Assembly: GCA_009777315.1 (NCBI GenBank)
Contig: WRMD01000001.1
Location: forward strand, 1 to 64,000
Source of the DNA: Candidatus Saccharimonadota bacterium
GTDB taxonomy: Bacteria; Patescibacteriota; Saccharimonadia; Saccharimonadales; Saccharimonadaceae
DNA: 64,000 bases
Direction: 5' to 3'
Shown here: positions 30,857 through 39,532 of the stretch, in pieces
Position numbering within the stretch: position 1 is the first letter of the stretch
How the letters are laid out: each line of letters opens with the position of its first letter
The notes under the pieces: generated by a model
Seen by the model: only the letters and a program-made list of their open reading frames with translations
The model's database searches: none
What the model was told of the DNA's origin: nothing
Position numbers and translations under genes: made by a program

Positions 30857-32144
30857 GATCGATATAGCGATACGGGCGGGGAAGAGTTTGAGGCAGGCGA
30901 AGGTGCGGACGGTTTTGACGTCGCTCGCTATTGCGGTGGGGGCGACGACGATTTGTTTGGCGCTGGCGGCGGGGAATGGGGCACGGGATTTGATTAGTAA
31001 TTTTGTGGGGTTGCGGGGTGATGAGCGGGCGATTGATGTGTTTCGGATGATCCCGATGGATGAAGTGGTGGAGACGGTGGTGCCGACGGGGCCGCAGCGG
31101 GTGGATCAGGAGCCGGAAGAAGTTGACGAGGCGGACGAGACGGCGATGCGCGGGTCGTTTTCGGAGCAGGACATCGAGGAGATTCGGGCAATACCGGGAG
31201 TGGCTAATGTGACGCGGGATGTTTGGCTGGCGACGGTTTCGGTGGATGGGGTGGATGGTGAGTATGAGGCGGCGTCGAGTGTGCAGCGCGGGCGGCAGTT
31301 GAATGAGTTTATAGGTGTGGAGAATGATTATCGGTTGCAGGCTGGCGAGGTGGCGGTGAGTGAGTGGTATTTGGAGGCGCTAGGGTTTTCGTCGGTGGAA
31401 GAGGCGATTGGTGAGACGGTACGGTTGAACTTCCTGGCGAATCCGTGGCGGGCGGCGAGGCCGGATAATACGGATTTGTTTAGCAAAGAGTTTAGGATCG
31501 TGGCTGGGATAAGTGAAGAGGCGCGGCGATTCTCTAGAGAGTTTTTGATTTCGTATGAGGATGGGCTGGCTATTGCGACGGAGCAGAGGATGCCGAATAC
31601 GTCGCTGTTGTCGGTGGAGATTGCGGATGGTTACGACATGGGCGAGGTGCGGGATAAAATTGCGGCGCAACATGAGGGGAATCGCGTGCAGAGCATGCAG
31701 GATATGTATGAGGAGATGTTTATGATGGTGAATATCGCGCAGTATGGGTTGATGGGGTTTGGGGCGTTGGCGATTTTGGCGAGTGTGTTTGGGGTGATAA
31801 ATACGCAGTATATAAGTGTGCTGGAACGGACGCGGCAGATTGGGCTGATGAAGGCGCTGGGGATGAGGCGGCGGGATGTGGCGAGGTTGTTTAGGTATGA
31901 GGCGGCGTGGATTGGGGCGCTGGGTGGGATGATTGGTGTGGCGGTGGCGCTTTTGGTGACGTTGCTGAATCCGGTGATCGCAGGGGTTTTGGAGTTGGAG
32001 GAAGGAGTGAGGTTGCTGCAGGTTGATGCGGTGCAGGCGGTGATTTTGGTGGTGTCGCTAGCGGTTGTGGCGGTGCTGGCTGGGTATTTCCCGGCGCGAA
32101 AAGCGGCGAAGCTGGATCCGATTGAGGCGCTGAGGACGGAGTAG
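30849..32144 (+). CDS. ABC transporter permease, FtsX/MacB family
   Basis: The ORF track begins at 30759, inside the ATPase gene. The ATG at 30849 gives MRRIDIAIRAGKSLRQAKVRTVL, the proper FtsX-type N-terminus (431 residues). There is one N-terminal helix (about 20-40), a large outside domain rich in acidic residues (about 45-280) and three C-terminal helices around ERTRQIGLMKALGMRRRDVARLF. It ends PARKAAKLDPIEALRTE, nearly the same as the 4510 permease. It ends the PadR operon before the terminator at 32171. Confidence 0.9.
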   Translation: MRRIDIAIRAGKSLRQAKVRTVLTSLAIAVGATTICLALAAGNGARDLISNFVGLRGDERAIDVFRMIPMDEVVETVVPTGPQRVDQEPEEVDEADETAMRGSFSEQDIEEIRAIPGVANVTRDVWLATVSVDGVDGEYEAASSVQRGRQLNEFIGVENDYRLQAGEVAVSEWYLEALGFSSVEEAIGETVRLNFLANPWRAARPDNTDLFSKEFRIVAGISEEARRFSREFLISYEDGLAIATEQRMPNTSLLSVEIADGYDMGEVRDKIAAQHEGNRVQSMQDMYEEMFMMVNIAQYGLMGFGALAILASVFGVINTQYISVLERTRQIGLMKALGMRRRDVARLFRYEAAWIGALGGMIGVAVALLVTLLNPVIAGVLELEEGVRLLQVDAVQAVILVVSLAVVAVLAGYFPARKAAKLDPIEALRTE

Positions 32145-32170
32145 GCTAGGGAGTTGGTTTGGGATGTTGA

Positions 32171-32196
32171 AACCTCGCCGGGTTGGGCGAGGTTTT
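32171..32196 (+). terminator. Terminator of the PadR-PspC-ABC operon
   Basis: AACCTCGCC and GGGCGAGGTT pair around a 7-nt loop, followed by TTGG. Confidence 0.85.
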
Positions 32197-32241
32197 GGTT
32201 GGCTTTTGGCGGCGGCCTGGCTTTTGGTGGAGCGGTGCGCG

Positions 32242-32784
32242 TTATGAGCCTAAGACGATTTGGAGAAAAATGAATAGTAGAGCCATGCAGGTAGCGAGCG
32301 GTGCTAAGTCGCCGATGGATTTGCCCGGTAGGCGTCTGATAGACCTTGACATTAGCGCTAAGACGAGGCCGGAGAAGATGAGAGTGGAGCCGAGCGCCGG
32401 TTGTGGGAAGAGCTGGTGGGCGGTTGGGAGATAATCGGACAGGCCGATTAGGCAGACTATGGCGCCGGTGGCAACGATAGCGATGAGGTAGCGTGAGATA
32501 TAGGCTGCTGGTCGCTTGTTGGTTAGTCCTTGCGTGGGTCGCATGAGGAGCATGGTTAGGAGCGTTAGCGAGGCGGCCAGGAAACCGTAGGCCGGATACG
32601 GCTCGAGTAGTTTGTCGAGGATGTGTAGACCCCAATCTGGGTCGACGATGCCTAGGCGTTGTTGCGCGACTACTAGGAGCACTTCGTACCAGTGCCCGAG
32701 TAGAGAGGCGACGCAAAAGGTGCTGATTAGTAAAAGTAAGCGTTTGCAGGCGTCGCTCGGCCTGGGAGACAGCGATGGTTTCAT
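32242..32784 (-). CDS. Multi-pass membrane protein (180 aa)
   Basis: Four to five hydrophobic helices can be seen (about 17-37, 66-82, 95-115, 130-147, 160-178). A GGAGGGA ribosome site lies 6 nt before the ATG, and TAAAAT lies further up. The segment ASLLGHWYEVLLVV faintly recalls the LGW-E motif of the CmpB-like membrane family (putative ABC_trans_CmpB), but this is weak. It is convergent with the PadR operon and adjoins cassette F. Confidence 0.7.
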   Translation of the reverse strand: MKPSLSPRPSDACKRLLLLISTFCVASLLGHWYEVLLVVAQQRLGIVDPDWGLHILDKLLEPYPAYGFLAASLTLLTMLLMRPTQGLTNKRPAAYISRYLIAIVATGAIVCLIGLSDYLPTAHQLFPQPALGSTLIFSGLVLALMSRSIRRLPGKSIGDLAPLATCMALLFIFLQIVLGS

Positions 32785-32905
32785 CAGAATCCCTCCAAAA
32801 TATAAAGTGCCCCTTAGAGGCTAACTCGGGATGTTCCTCGAGGCTGTCTTTATTTTAACATCGGGGTCCCCGGAGGCAAAGCATGAGGGGGTTAAGGTCT
32901 CCCTA

Positions 32906-33129
32906 CCTTCGCCACTGTCGAGTCGATTGGTTTTCGTCCTTCCGATGGTGTTCATGACTTCTCGACCAAACCATTCTGGCCGACACCAGCACTACGTTCT
33001 GTAACCCTTGCGTCTAACACTGGCGTAGGAGACGCGTTTGTTAATCCCGGTACAGGTGACGGCCCAAGCGCAGCTAGAAAACTTATGGGTCTCTCCCTCC
33101 GCTGTGTCTACCCGTAGGGGGTGGGGAGG
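32906..33129 (+). repeat. Variable gene-end cassette F (silent FISUMP-like C-terminus)
   Basis: From CCTTCGCCACTGTC the frame FATVESIGFRPSDG runs through core TKPFWPTPALRS to LMGLSLRCVYP and TAG (33115-33117), with the post-stop GGGGGTGGGGAGG block. It has no start codon or ribosome site. The upstream 80 bp contain no promoter in this direction that I can support. Confidence 0.86.
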
Positions 33130-33724
33130 ATCTGCTTAGTCATTTACTTAACCAAAAGGAACAAGAAGTAGAGTAAAGAAAAAGACCCTTCCCTCCCTAA
33201 CTAACCCTAAGTAAGCCAAAAAGGACTAGACCATCCCCACTAAGTAACCATGAGCAAGACAGACAAGGAAGCCAGGAGGGCATAACTCTACTCTACACCA
33301 ACAGCAGTGGGGAGGCCAAGGAGGGGAGGGGCCTAGGCGAAGCCAAAGCCCCGAACGACTAGGCCGAACCACCGCCGCTGGGATCAGTTTTCCACAAAGT
33401 TAGTCACGAACAGAACAGGGGGAATAGTAATGTTCCCGCCCTTAGGGCGGGAACTCTTTGAAACATATCGTGCTTCGGGAAGCTGACGGCTATCTATATT
33501 TTTGCGACGTTTAGGACTGAGGGTCGGGATAGGACAATATACCTGCAACATAGAAAAAACAGGGGTTGAAAAAAGACGAGTTTGATGAAAACCCAGAGGG
33601 GCAATAATTGATATTAAGGAGAGAATGTTGGGCAAATTAGTCAGGGACGAGTTAACAGATAGGGAAAATACATCGTTATTTTGGAAGGGAGGTCTAGGCT
33701 CTCCCTTCTCTAACATCCGGGTGG
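33130..33724. other. Gene-free region of about 600 bp before dnaE
   Basis: No credible CDS lies here; the ORF at 33384-33716 is not protein-like. The left half is poor in T on the + strand. It has long-range pairings: GTAGAGTA near 33175 with TACTCTAC near 33290, and GGCCTA/TAGGCC near 33330-33365. A strong hairpin GTTCCCGCCC-TTA-GGGCGGGAAC lies at 33432-33454, and GAAGGGAG/CTCCCTTC at 33684-33708 just before the dnaE promoter. An unidentified structured RNA is possible. Confidence 0.4.
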
Positions 33725-33730
33725 TATAAT
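33725..33730 (+). promoter_or_regulatory. -10 element of dnaE (leaderless)
   Basis: TATAAT ends 6 nt before the ATG at 33737. Confidence 0.78.
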
Positions 33731-33736
33731 AAGAGT

Positions 33737-36700
33737 ATGGCTAAGGAGGCGGCGGGGATAACCGCGAAGGATTTTGTGCACTTGCACAATCACACACATT
33801 ATAGTGTGCTAGATGGGCTGACGAAGATGCCGGACTTGATCGCGAAGGTCAGGGAGATGGGAATGGAAGCAGTAGCGGTGACGGATCATGGGACGATGAG
33901 TGGGTGTTTGGATTTGTACAAAACGGCTCGGGCGGCAGGGGTGAAGCCGCTGATTGGATTTGAGGCTTATGTGGCTGCGCGGACAATGGAGGACCGAGAT
34001 CCGAAATTGGACCGAGATATCTTTCACCTAACGCTAATTGCGATGAACGAGAAGGGGTACCAGAATCTGTGTGCATTGTCAACAGAAGCTAACTTGCGAG
34101 GACTATATTATAAACCGCGGATCGATCATGCATTAATGGAGAAATATAGCGATAATTTGATTTGTTTGTCAGGGTGCGCCGGAGGAGAGATCTCGGAGAA
34201 GCTGAAGGTGAATGATTATGATGGGGCGGTGAAGTTGGCGGAGTGGTATAAGGGATTATATGGGGACAGGTTCTACTTGGAAATGCAAGACCACGGGCAC
34301 AAGGAGGCACCACAGTTTTGGGAGACGCAGAGACAGATAAATGATTATTTGAAAAAGATAGGCGAGGAGTTGGATATTCCGCTAGTGGTAACTTGCGATG
34401 GGCACTACTTGAACCCGGGTGATCAGGATGTGCATGAGATTCTGCTGGCGGTGGGGACGGGGAGTAATTTGAGCGACGAGAAGCGGATGAGTATGCGGGA
34501 GTTTCGGCTGGAGCTGACGGACCCGAAAGAAATTATTAAGCGGTGGGCGAAAGACTGTCCGGAGGCGATCTTGAATACGCGGCGGATTGCCGAGCGATGT
34601 GAGGATGGCTATATTGAGTTGGGGCGGATTTTGATTCCGAAGTTTCCGACGCCGAATGGGGAGAGCGAGGCGGAGCATCTGAATGAGTTGGTGTATCGGG
34701 GGGCAGTGCGGCGATATGAGTTGGGTGACGCGGACAAGATGACGGTGGTGCAGTGCAAAAAAAAGTTGCCGAAAGAGGTGACGGACCGGCTGACGATGGA
34801 GATGGAAGTGATTTCTAGGATGGGATATTATGGTTACTTTTTGATCGTGCAGGATTTTATCAACTGGGGGAAGAATCAGGGGATTATTTTTGGGCCGGGG
34901 CGAGGGAGCGCGGCCGGGTCGCTGGTGGCGTATTGTCTGAATATCACGGACTTGGATCCGCTGGAGTATGATTTGCTGTTTGAGCGGTTTTTGAATCCGG
35001 ATCGGATTAGTATGCCGGATATGGATATTGATATCCAGGATACGCGGCGGGACGAGGTGGTGCAGTATTGCGTGGAGAAATATGGGGAAGCGCGGGTGGC
35101 GAATATCTGTACGTTTGGTAAAATGATGGCGAAAAACGCCGTGCGAGATGTGGCGAGAGTGATGGAGGTGCCGTATGCGGAGGCGGATCGATTGGCGAAG
35201 TTGGTACCGGATCCGGTGCAAGGGCATCATAAGCCGCTGAAAGTTTCGTTGGAAGAATCGGCGGAATTACGAACGGAGTATGAGAATAATCAAACGTCGC
35301 GGCAGGTGATTGACTATGCGTCGCAACTAGAAGGGACGATCAGGTCGCATGGGGTGCACGCGTGTGGGGTAGTGATTGCGCCAGACGATTTGGTGAAGTT
35401 TTTGCCGCTGGAGAAGGCACAGAAAGGAGTGGTGGCGACGCAGTTTCCGATGGGTGACGTGGAGGAGCTTGGGCTACTTAAGATGGACTTCTTGGGTTTA
35501 AAGAACTTGACGATTATCAACTCGGCGCTGAGGATCATTCGGAAGGCTTATGGGACGGAGATTGATCTGACGACGTTGAGCTTGAAGGACGAGAAAACGT
35601 ACGAGTTGTTTCAGCGGGCGGATACGACAGGAGTGTTTCAGTTGGAATCGGCAGGGATGAAACGATATTTGCGAGGCTTAAAGGCGTCACGTTTTGAGGA
35701 TATTGTGGCAATGGTGGCGTTGTACCGGCCGGGACCGATGCAGTTTATTGATTCATTCATAGCGCGAAAGCATGGTAAAGAAGAAATCTCGTATTTGCAC
35801 CCGGGGTTGGAGTCGTCGCTGAAAAATACCTATGGGATCTTGGTTTATCAAGAGCAGTTTATGCAGATTTCCAAAGAATGGTGTGGGTTTACTGGAGGTG
35901 AGGCGGATACTCTGAGGAAGGCGGTGGGTAAGAAGAAGATGGACCTGATGATGCAGATGGAGCCGAAGTTCATTGAGGGGGCGATGAAAGTGGGAGGGGC
36001 GAACGAGGAGCTGGCGAAGAAGTTTTGGTTGGACCTGGTGGAATTTGCGAATTACTGTTTTAATAAAAGCCATGCGGCGTGTTATGCGTTGATTGCGTAT
36101 TGGACGGCGTATATTAAGGCGCATTATCCGGATGCGTTTATGGCGGCGTTGATGACGGCGGACTCGGGAGATACGGATCGGCTGGCGATTGAGATTGACG
36201 AGTGTCGACAGATGGGGCTGGAGGTGCTGTTGCCGGATATAAATCAGAGCTACGGGGAGTTCGCGATCGTGCCGAAGGAGAATAAGATTCGGGTAGCGCT
36301 TTCGGCGGTGAAGGGCGTAGGGGCGGGGTTAGTAGAGGAGTTGTGTGAGGAGCGGAAACAAAATGGTGGATATGAGACGATCTCAGATTTTGCAAGACGG
36401 ATGCCGGAGAAGTTTAATAAGAAAGCGTGGGAAGCACTGATTATGGCGGGGGCGTTTGATGAGTTTGGTGATAGGAGTGATCTTTTGTTTAGCTTGGAGG
36501 GGATCCAGGCATATGCGGCGAAGCTAAGGAAAGAAGCGGCGAGTGGGCAGGTGGATCTGTTTGGGAGCTTGGGCGGCGAGGCGGCATTGCCGGAGATTGA
36601 GATAAAGCAGGCGCCGATTAAGCATGATGAAAATGAGCGGTTGAAATGGGAACGAGAGTTGATTGGTCTATATATATCGGCGAACCCGATGAGCAAATAT

Positions 36701-37306
36701 GCGGAATGGCTAAGAGACAAGACGACTCCGGTGGCGGATCTGTTGGAGATCAGTGCGGGGACAAAGGTAACGGTGGGAGGGATACTGAAAAGTGCGCGCG
36801 CGATACTTACGAAGAAAGGGTCAAAAATGGCGTTTTGTCAGTTGGCGGATGCGCGAGGGGATGAGGTGGAGCTAGTGGTATTTCCGCAAGCGTACGAAAT
36901 GTCGGCAAATAAGATCGTGCAGGATGAAGTGGTGTTGATAAAAGGGAATGCTGAGCGACGAAGTGGTGAGCTGAAGATTCTGGTGGACGAGGTGTTGCCG
37001 CTTGACGAGAATACAATGGCGAATTATAAGGAGTCACCGGCGGTGGTGATGCGAAAAACGGCGGCGAAACGGGGGGCTGCTCGGGCGCCGATTCTGTATG
37101 TGAAGGTTTTGGATAGCGGTGACCAAGAAAAACTGCGGGAGCTAAAGTCGCTATGCGATAGGCATGCCGGTTTAGAAGAGGTGGTGATGGTGACCTATGT
37201 AGATGGAGCGAAAAAAGCGATGAAGCTGAAGTATAAGGTAGACGCGGAGGCTGCGAAACCGGCGCTAACGAAGCTACTTGGTCTCGGAAACGTAGTTATA
37301 AAATGA
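33737..37306 (+). CDS. dnaE: DNA polymerase III alpha subunit
   Basis: Replicative polymerase of 1189 residues. It has an N-terminal PHP domain (VHLHNHTHYSVLDG, AVTDHGTMSG), the polymerase core with GRGSAAGSLVAYCL and the catalytic PDMDIDIQDTRR, the HPGLESSL/YQEQFMQI region, and KSHAACYALIAYWTAY. A helix-hairpin-helix, an OB fold (KVTVGGILKSARAILTKKG) and a C-terminal tail of about 120 residues follow. There is no exonuclease domain, so it is the DnaE1 type rather than PolC. The SpoU methyltransferase overlaps its stop by 4 bp. Confidence 0.96.
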   Translation: MAKEAAGITAKDFVHLHNHTHYSVLDGLTKMPDLIAKVREMGMEAVAVTDHGTMSGCLDLYKTARAAGVKPLIGFEAYVAARTMEDRDPKLDRDIFHLTLIAMNEKGYQNLCALSTEANLRGLYYKPRIDHALMEKYSDNLICLSGCAGGEISEKLKVNDYDGAVKLAEWYKGLYGDRFYLEMQDHGHKEAPQFWETQRQINDYLKKIGEELDIPLVVTCDGHYLNPGDQDVHEILLAVGTGSNLSDEKRMSMREFRLELTDPKEIIKRWAKDCPEAILNTRRIAERCEDGYIELGRILIPKFPTPNGESEAEHLNELVYRGAVRRYELGDADKMTVVQCKKKLPKEVTDRLTMEMEVISRMGYYGYFLIVQDFINWGKNQGIIFGPGRGSAAGSLVAYCLNITDLDPLEYDLLFERFLNPDRISMPDMDIDIQDTRRDEVVQYCVEKYGEARVANICTFGKMMAKNAVRDVARVMEVPYAEADRLAKLVPDPVQGHHKPLKVSLEESAELRTEYENNQTSRQVIDYASQLEGTIRSHGVHACGVVIAPDDLVKFLPLEKAQKGVVATQFPMGDVEELGLLKMDFLGLKNLTIINSALRIIRKAYGTEIDLTTLSLKDEKTYELFQRADTTGVFQLESAGMKRYLRGLKASRFEDIVAMVALYRPGPMQFIDSFIARKHGKEEISYLHPGLESSLKNTYGILVYQEQFMQISKEWCGFTGGEADTLRKAVGKKKMDLMMQMEPKFIEGAMKVGGANEELAKKFWLDLVEFANYCFNKSHAACYALIAYWTAYIKAHYPDAFMAALMTADSGDTDRLAIEIDECRQMGLEVLLPDINQSYGEFAIVPKENKIRVALSAVKGVGAGLVEELCEERKQNGGYETISDFARRMPEKFNKKAWEALIMAGAFDEFGDRSDLLFSLEGIQAYAAKLRKEAASGQVDLFGSLGGEAALPEIEIKQAPIKHDENERLKWERELIGLYISANPMSKYAEWLRDKTTPVADLLEISAGTKVTVGGILKSARAILTKKGSKMAFCQLADARGDEVELVVFPQAYEMSANKIVQDEVVLIKGNAERRSGELKILVDEVLPLDENTMANYKESPAVVMRKTAAKRGAARAPILYVKVLDSGDQEKLRELKSLCDRHAGLEEVVMVTYVDGAKKAMKLKYKVDAEAAKPALTKLLGLGNVVIK

Positions 37307-37830
37307 TTCGGCGAGTGGTGCTGTATAATTTGCGATCGGCATATAACGTCGGTGCTATAATGCGGACAGCGGAGGCATTTGGTGTTTCGGAGATAATATG
37401 TGTAGGCACGACACCTTTTCCAAAGGTTGTAAACGATAAGAGGCTGCCGCATGAGATCGCGAGGGCGGAGAAGCAGATTGAGAAGACGGCGCTTGGGGCG
37501 AGTGAGATGCTAATAGTGAAACATGCGGCGGATGACGAAGGGATGATAGATATTTTAAGAGAAGGGTTGACAATCGTCCTTGAGCAAGGGGAGGGTAGCG
37601 TGGATTTAATGTCCGCTGCGTCCGATGTCGGTGACTGCCCTGCCCTAACCTTGATGGTGGGCGAAGAAGTGCACGGCATTCCGAGAGAGCTGATAAAGCG
37701 GATGCTAGCTCTAGATGGGCGGAACAAGCTGGTGGAAATACCGATGCTCGGGCGGAAGGAATCACTGAACGTATCGGTGGCGGCAGGAGTAGCTCTGCAC
37801 TGGTTTTCTTTGCAAAAGAGGGCCACCTAG
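37303..37830 (+). CDS. SpoU/TrmH-family RNA 2'-O-methyltransferase
   Basis: The 175-residue minimal SPOUT domain has motif 1 LRSAYNVGAIMRTAEAFG, motif 2 LMVGEEVHGIPREL and motif 3 EIPMLGRKESLNVSVAAG, which form the knotted SAM site. It methylates ribose in tRNA or rRNA. TrmL-like and TrmH-like targets are both possible. It overlaps dnaE by 4 bp. Confidence 0.9.
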   Translation: MIRRVVLYNLRSAYNVGAIMRTAEAFGVSEIICVGTTPFPKVVNDKRLPHEIARAEKQIEKTALGASEMLIVKHAADDEGMIDILREGLTIVLEQGEGSVDLMSAASDVGDCPALTLMVGEEVHGIPRELIKRMLALDGRNKLVEIPMLGRKESLNVSVAAGVALHWFSLQKRAT

Positions 37831-37888
37831 GAGAGCGTAGATTAGTCAAAATACGAGAGTTAATCCTGATATTCTCGACAAAACATGA

Positions 37889-37894
37889 TATACT
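37889..37894 (+). promoter_or_regulatory. -10 element of the pilB-like gene (leaderless)
   Basis: TATACT ends 8 nt before ATG 37903. The upstream ATG at 37885 chosen by the ORF track lies under this hexamer. Confidence 0.65.
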
Positions 37895-37902
37895 TAAGCA
37901 GT

Positions 37903-39525
37903 ATGCATAACGAGGGTGAGGTTCAAGCCAAGCGACGAGAAAACGAAGAGCAAGCAACAGATAAGCGAGCTCAGATACTGGGCATCCCGTATTTGGATAC
38001 GCGACCGTTTGAGCATACGGTGAGCTTGGTTGAGGATTTTGAGCAGATTGTTACAAAAGAAGAGATACGAAGGGACGCAATTGTGCCTTTGTATTTGGGC
38101 GGGGCGGAACAGCCATGGGAGTTTGGGGTAACCAGCGCGACGCCAAAATCGCTGATTGCGAAGATGACGAGTGAATATCAGGAACGAGGCGATAAGATAC
38201 AGTTCTTCTTGATTTCAGAAAGTGGGTATAAGACATTGGCGGAGCGATATGACCCGCCAATGGACGTGCAATATGATGATATAAAGATCGCCGGCGAGGG
38301 GGACAGTGAGACATTGGCGGCGGTGAGCGCGACGTTGAATTCGGTGTCGGCGGATCGGATCTTTGATTTTTTGATTGACCAAGCGGATCGATTGGGTGCA
38401 TCGGACATTCATATTGAGAATCTACGCGAGATGATTCGGGTGCGGATGCGCGTGGACGGAGTGCTACACCCGGTAGCGAACTTGGATAGGGATCGATATA
38501 GGATTATTTTGGGAGAGCTATCAAGTCGGGCTAGCTTGTCGACCGCTGCGAAGACGCCGCAGTCCGGGCATCTACAAAAAGAGGTGGAGCGGAATGGCGC
38601 GCGGCATGTGTTGAATATCCGTATTGAGAGTATCCCGACGTTATTCGGGATGGATGCCGTGATGCGACTCTTTAACTTTGATGAGAGCTTGTTGAACATT
38701 GAGCTCTTGGGGATTTCAGAGAGTGAGCGAGCGGAGCTGGAAGAGATTATCTCACATCCGAGGGGTCTCGTGTTAATGGTGGGGCCGACCGGTTCGGGTA
38801 AATCGACGACGTTGTATAGTTTGATTAACGCGTTAAATACGACGGATAGGAAGATTATCACGTTGGAGGATCCGGTGGAGTATAGCATCACGGGGATTAG
38901 CCAGGTGCCGATTAGGACGAATGATGGCGGGTCGTTTGCGGATGGGCTGCGGTCGGTGCTGCGTCTTGACCCGGACGTGGTGATGGTCGGTGAGATTCGT
39001 GATGCGGATACGGCGAAGACGGCGATTCAGGCGTCAATTACGGGGCACTTGGTGCTGAGTTCGTTTCACGCGAATTCGGCGGCGGCGGCGTTTGCTAGGA
39101 TGATTGATTTGATTGGGACGAATCCGATTTTCGCGACGTCGGTACGCTTAGTGGTGGCGCAGAGGTTAGTGCGACGACTAGCGCCGAACAAGGAAATGTA
39201 CGAGCCGGATCAATCGACGAAAGATTATATAAAATCGGTGTTGGAGGGGACAAAACATATGCCGGATCTCACGACGCTAAAATTAGCCAAACCAGTGAAG
39301 AGTGCGGATTATCCGTTTGGGTATCATGGGCGATTTTGCCTGATGGAGCAACTGGTGGTGGATAGTCAAATCCAGACGTTTTTAGCGGATGAAGCGAGCG
39401 GCGGGACGGCCATGCAAATTGAGGCAACGGCAAGGAAGAACGGCATGCTAACGCTGCTACAGAAAGGCGTGCTTGCGGCGGTAAGCGGCGAGACAACGAT
39501 AGAAGAAGTAAGCAGGGTGATATAG
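37903..39525 (+). CDS. Type IV pilus assembly ATPase, PilB/GspE family
   Basis: The 540 residues from ATG 37903 comprise an N-terminal GspE-type domain and the hexameric ATPase core. The core has DRLGASDIHIENL, Walker A GPTGSGKSTT, the Asp box LEDPVEYSITGI, Walker B DPDVVMVGEIRDADTA and the His box GHLVLSSFHANSAAAA. The four-cysteine zinc site normally following VAQRLVRRL is missing. Instead there is a longer insert (EGTKHMPDLTTLKL). No pilin, PilC or PilM genes are in the window. It would power pilus extension, relevant to host-cell contact in episymbionts. Confidence 0.9.
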   Translation: MHNEGEVQAKRRENEEQATDKRAQILGIPYLDTRPFEHTVSLVEDFEQIVTKEEIRRDAIVPLYLGGAEQPWEFGVTSATPKSLIAKMTSEYQERGDKIQFFLISESGYKTLAERYDPPMDVQYDDIKIAGEGDSETLAAVSATLNSVSADRIFDFLIDQADRLGASDIHIENLREMIRVRMRVDGVLHPVANLDRDRYRIILGELSSRASLSTAAKTPQSGHLQKEVERNGARHVLNIRIESIPTLFGMDAVMRLFNFDESLLNIELLGISESERAELEEIISHPRGLVLMVGPTGSGKSTTLYSLINALNTTDRKIITLEDPVEYSITGISQVPIRTNDGGSFADGLRSVLRLDPDVVMVGEIRDADTAKTAIQASITGHLVLSSFHANSAAAAFARMIDLIGTNPIFATSVRLVVAQRLVRRLAPNKEMYEPDQSTKDYIKSVLEGTKHMPDLTTLKLAKPVKSADYPFGYHGRFCLMEQLVVDSQIQTFLADEASGGTAMQIEATARKNGMLTLLQKGVLAAVSGETTIEEVSRVI

Positions 39526-39532
39526 GAGGCTT

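Noticed and set aside
6484-33129. Diversity-generating retroelement as explanation for the cassettes
   Set aside because: No reverse transcriptase, template repeat or initiation-of-mutagenic-homing sites are in the window, and differences are not limited to adenine positions. It cannot be excluded elsewhere in the genome.
6484-33129. CRISPR array or integron
   Set aside because: Units are dispersed in both orientations, much longer than spacers, and no cas or integrase genes are present.
33384-33716. 110-aa - strand ORF before dnaE
   Set aside because: Composition is not protein-like, it has no ribosome site, and it overlaps structured DNA.
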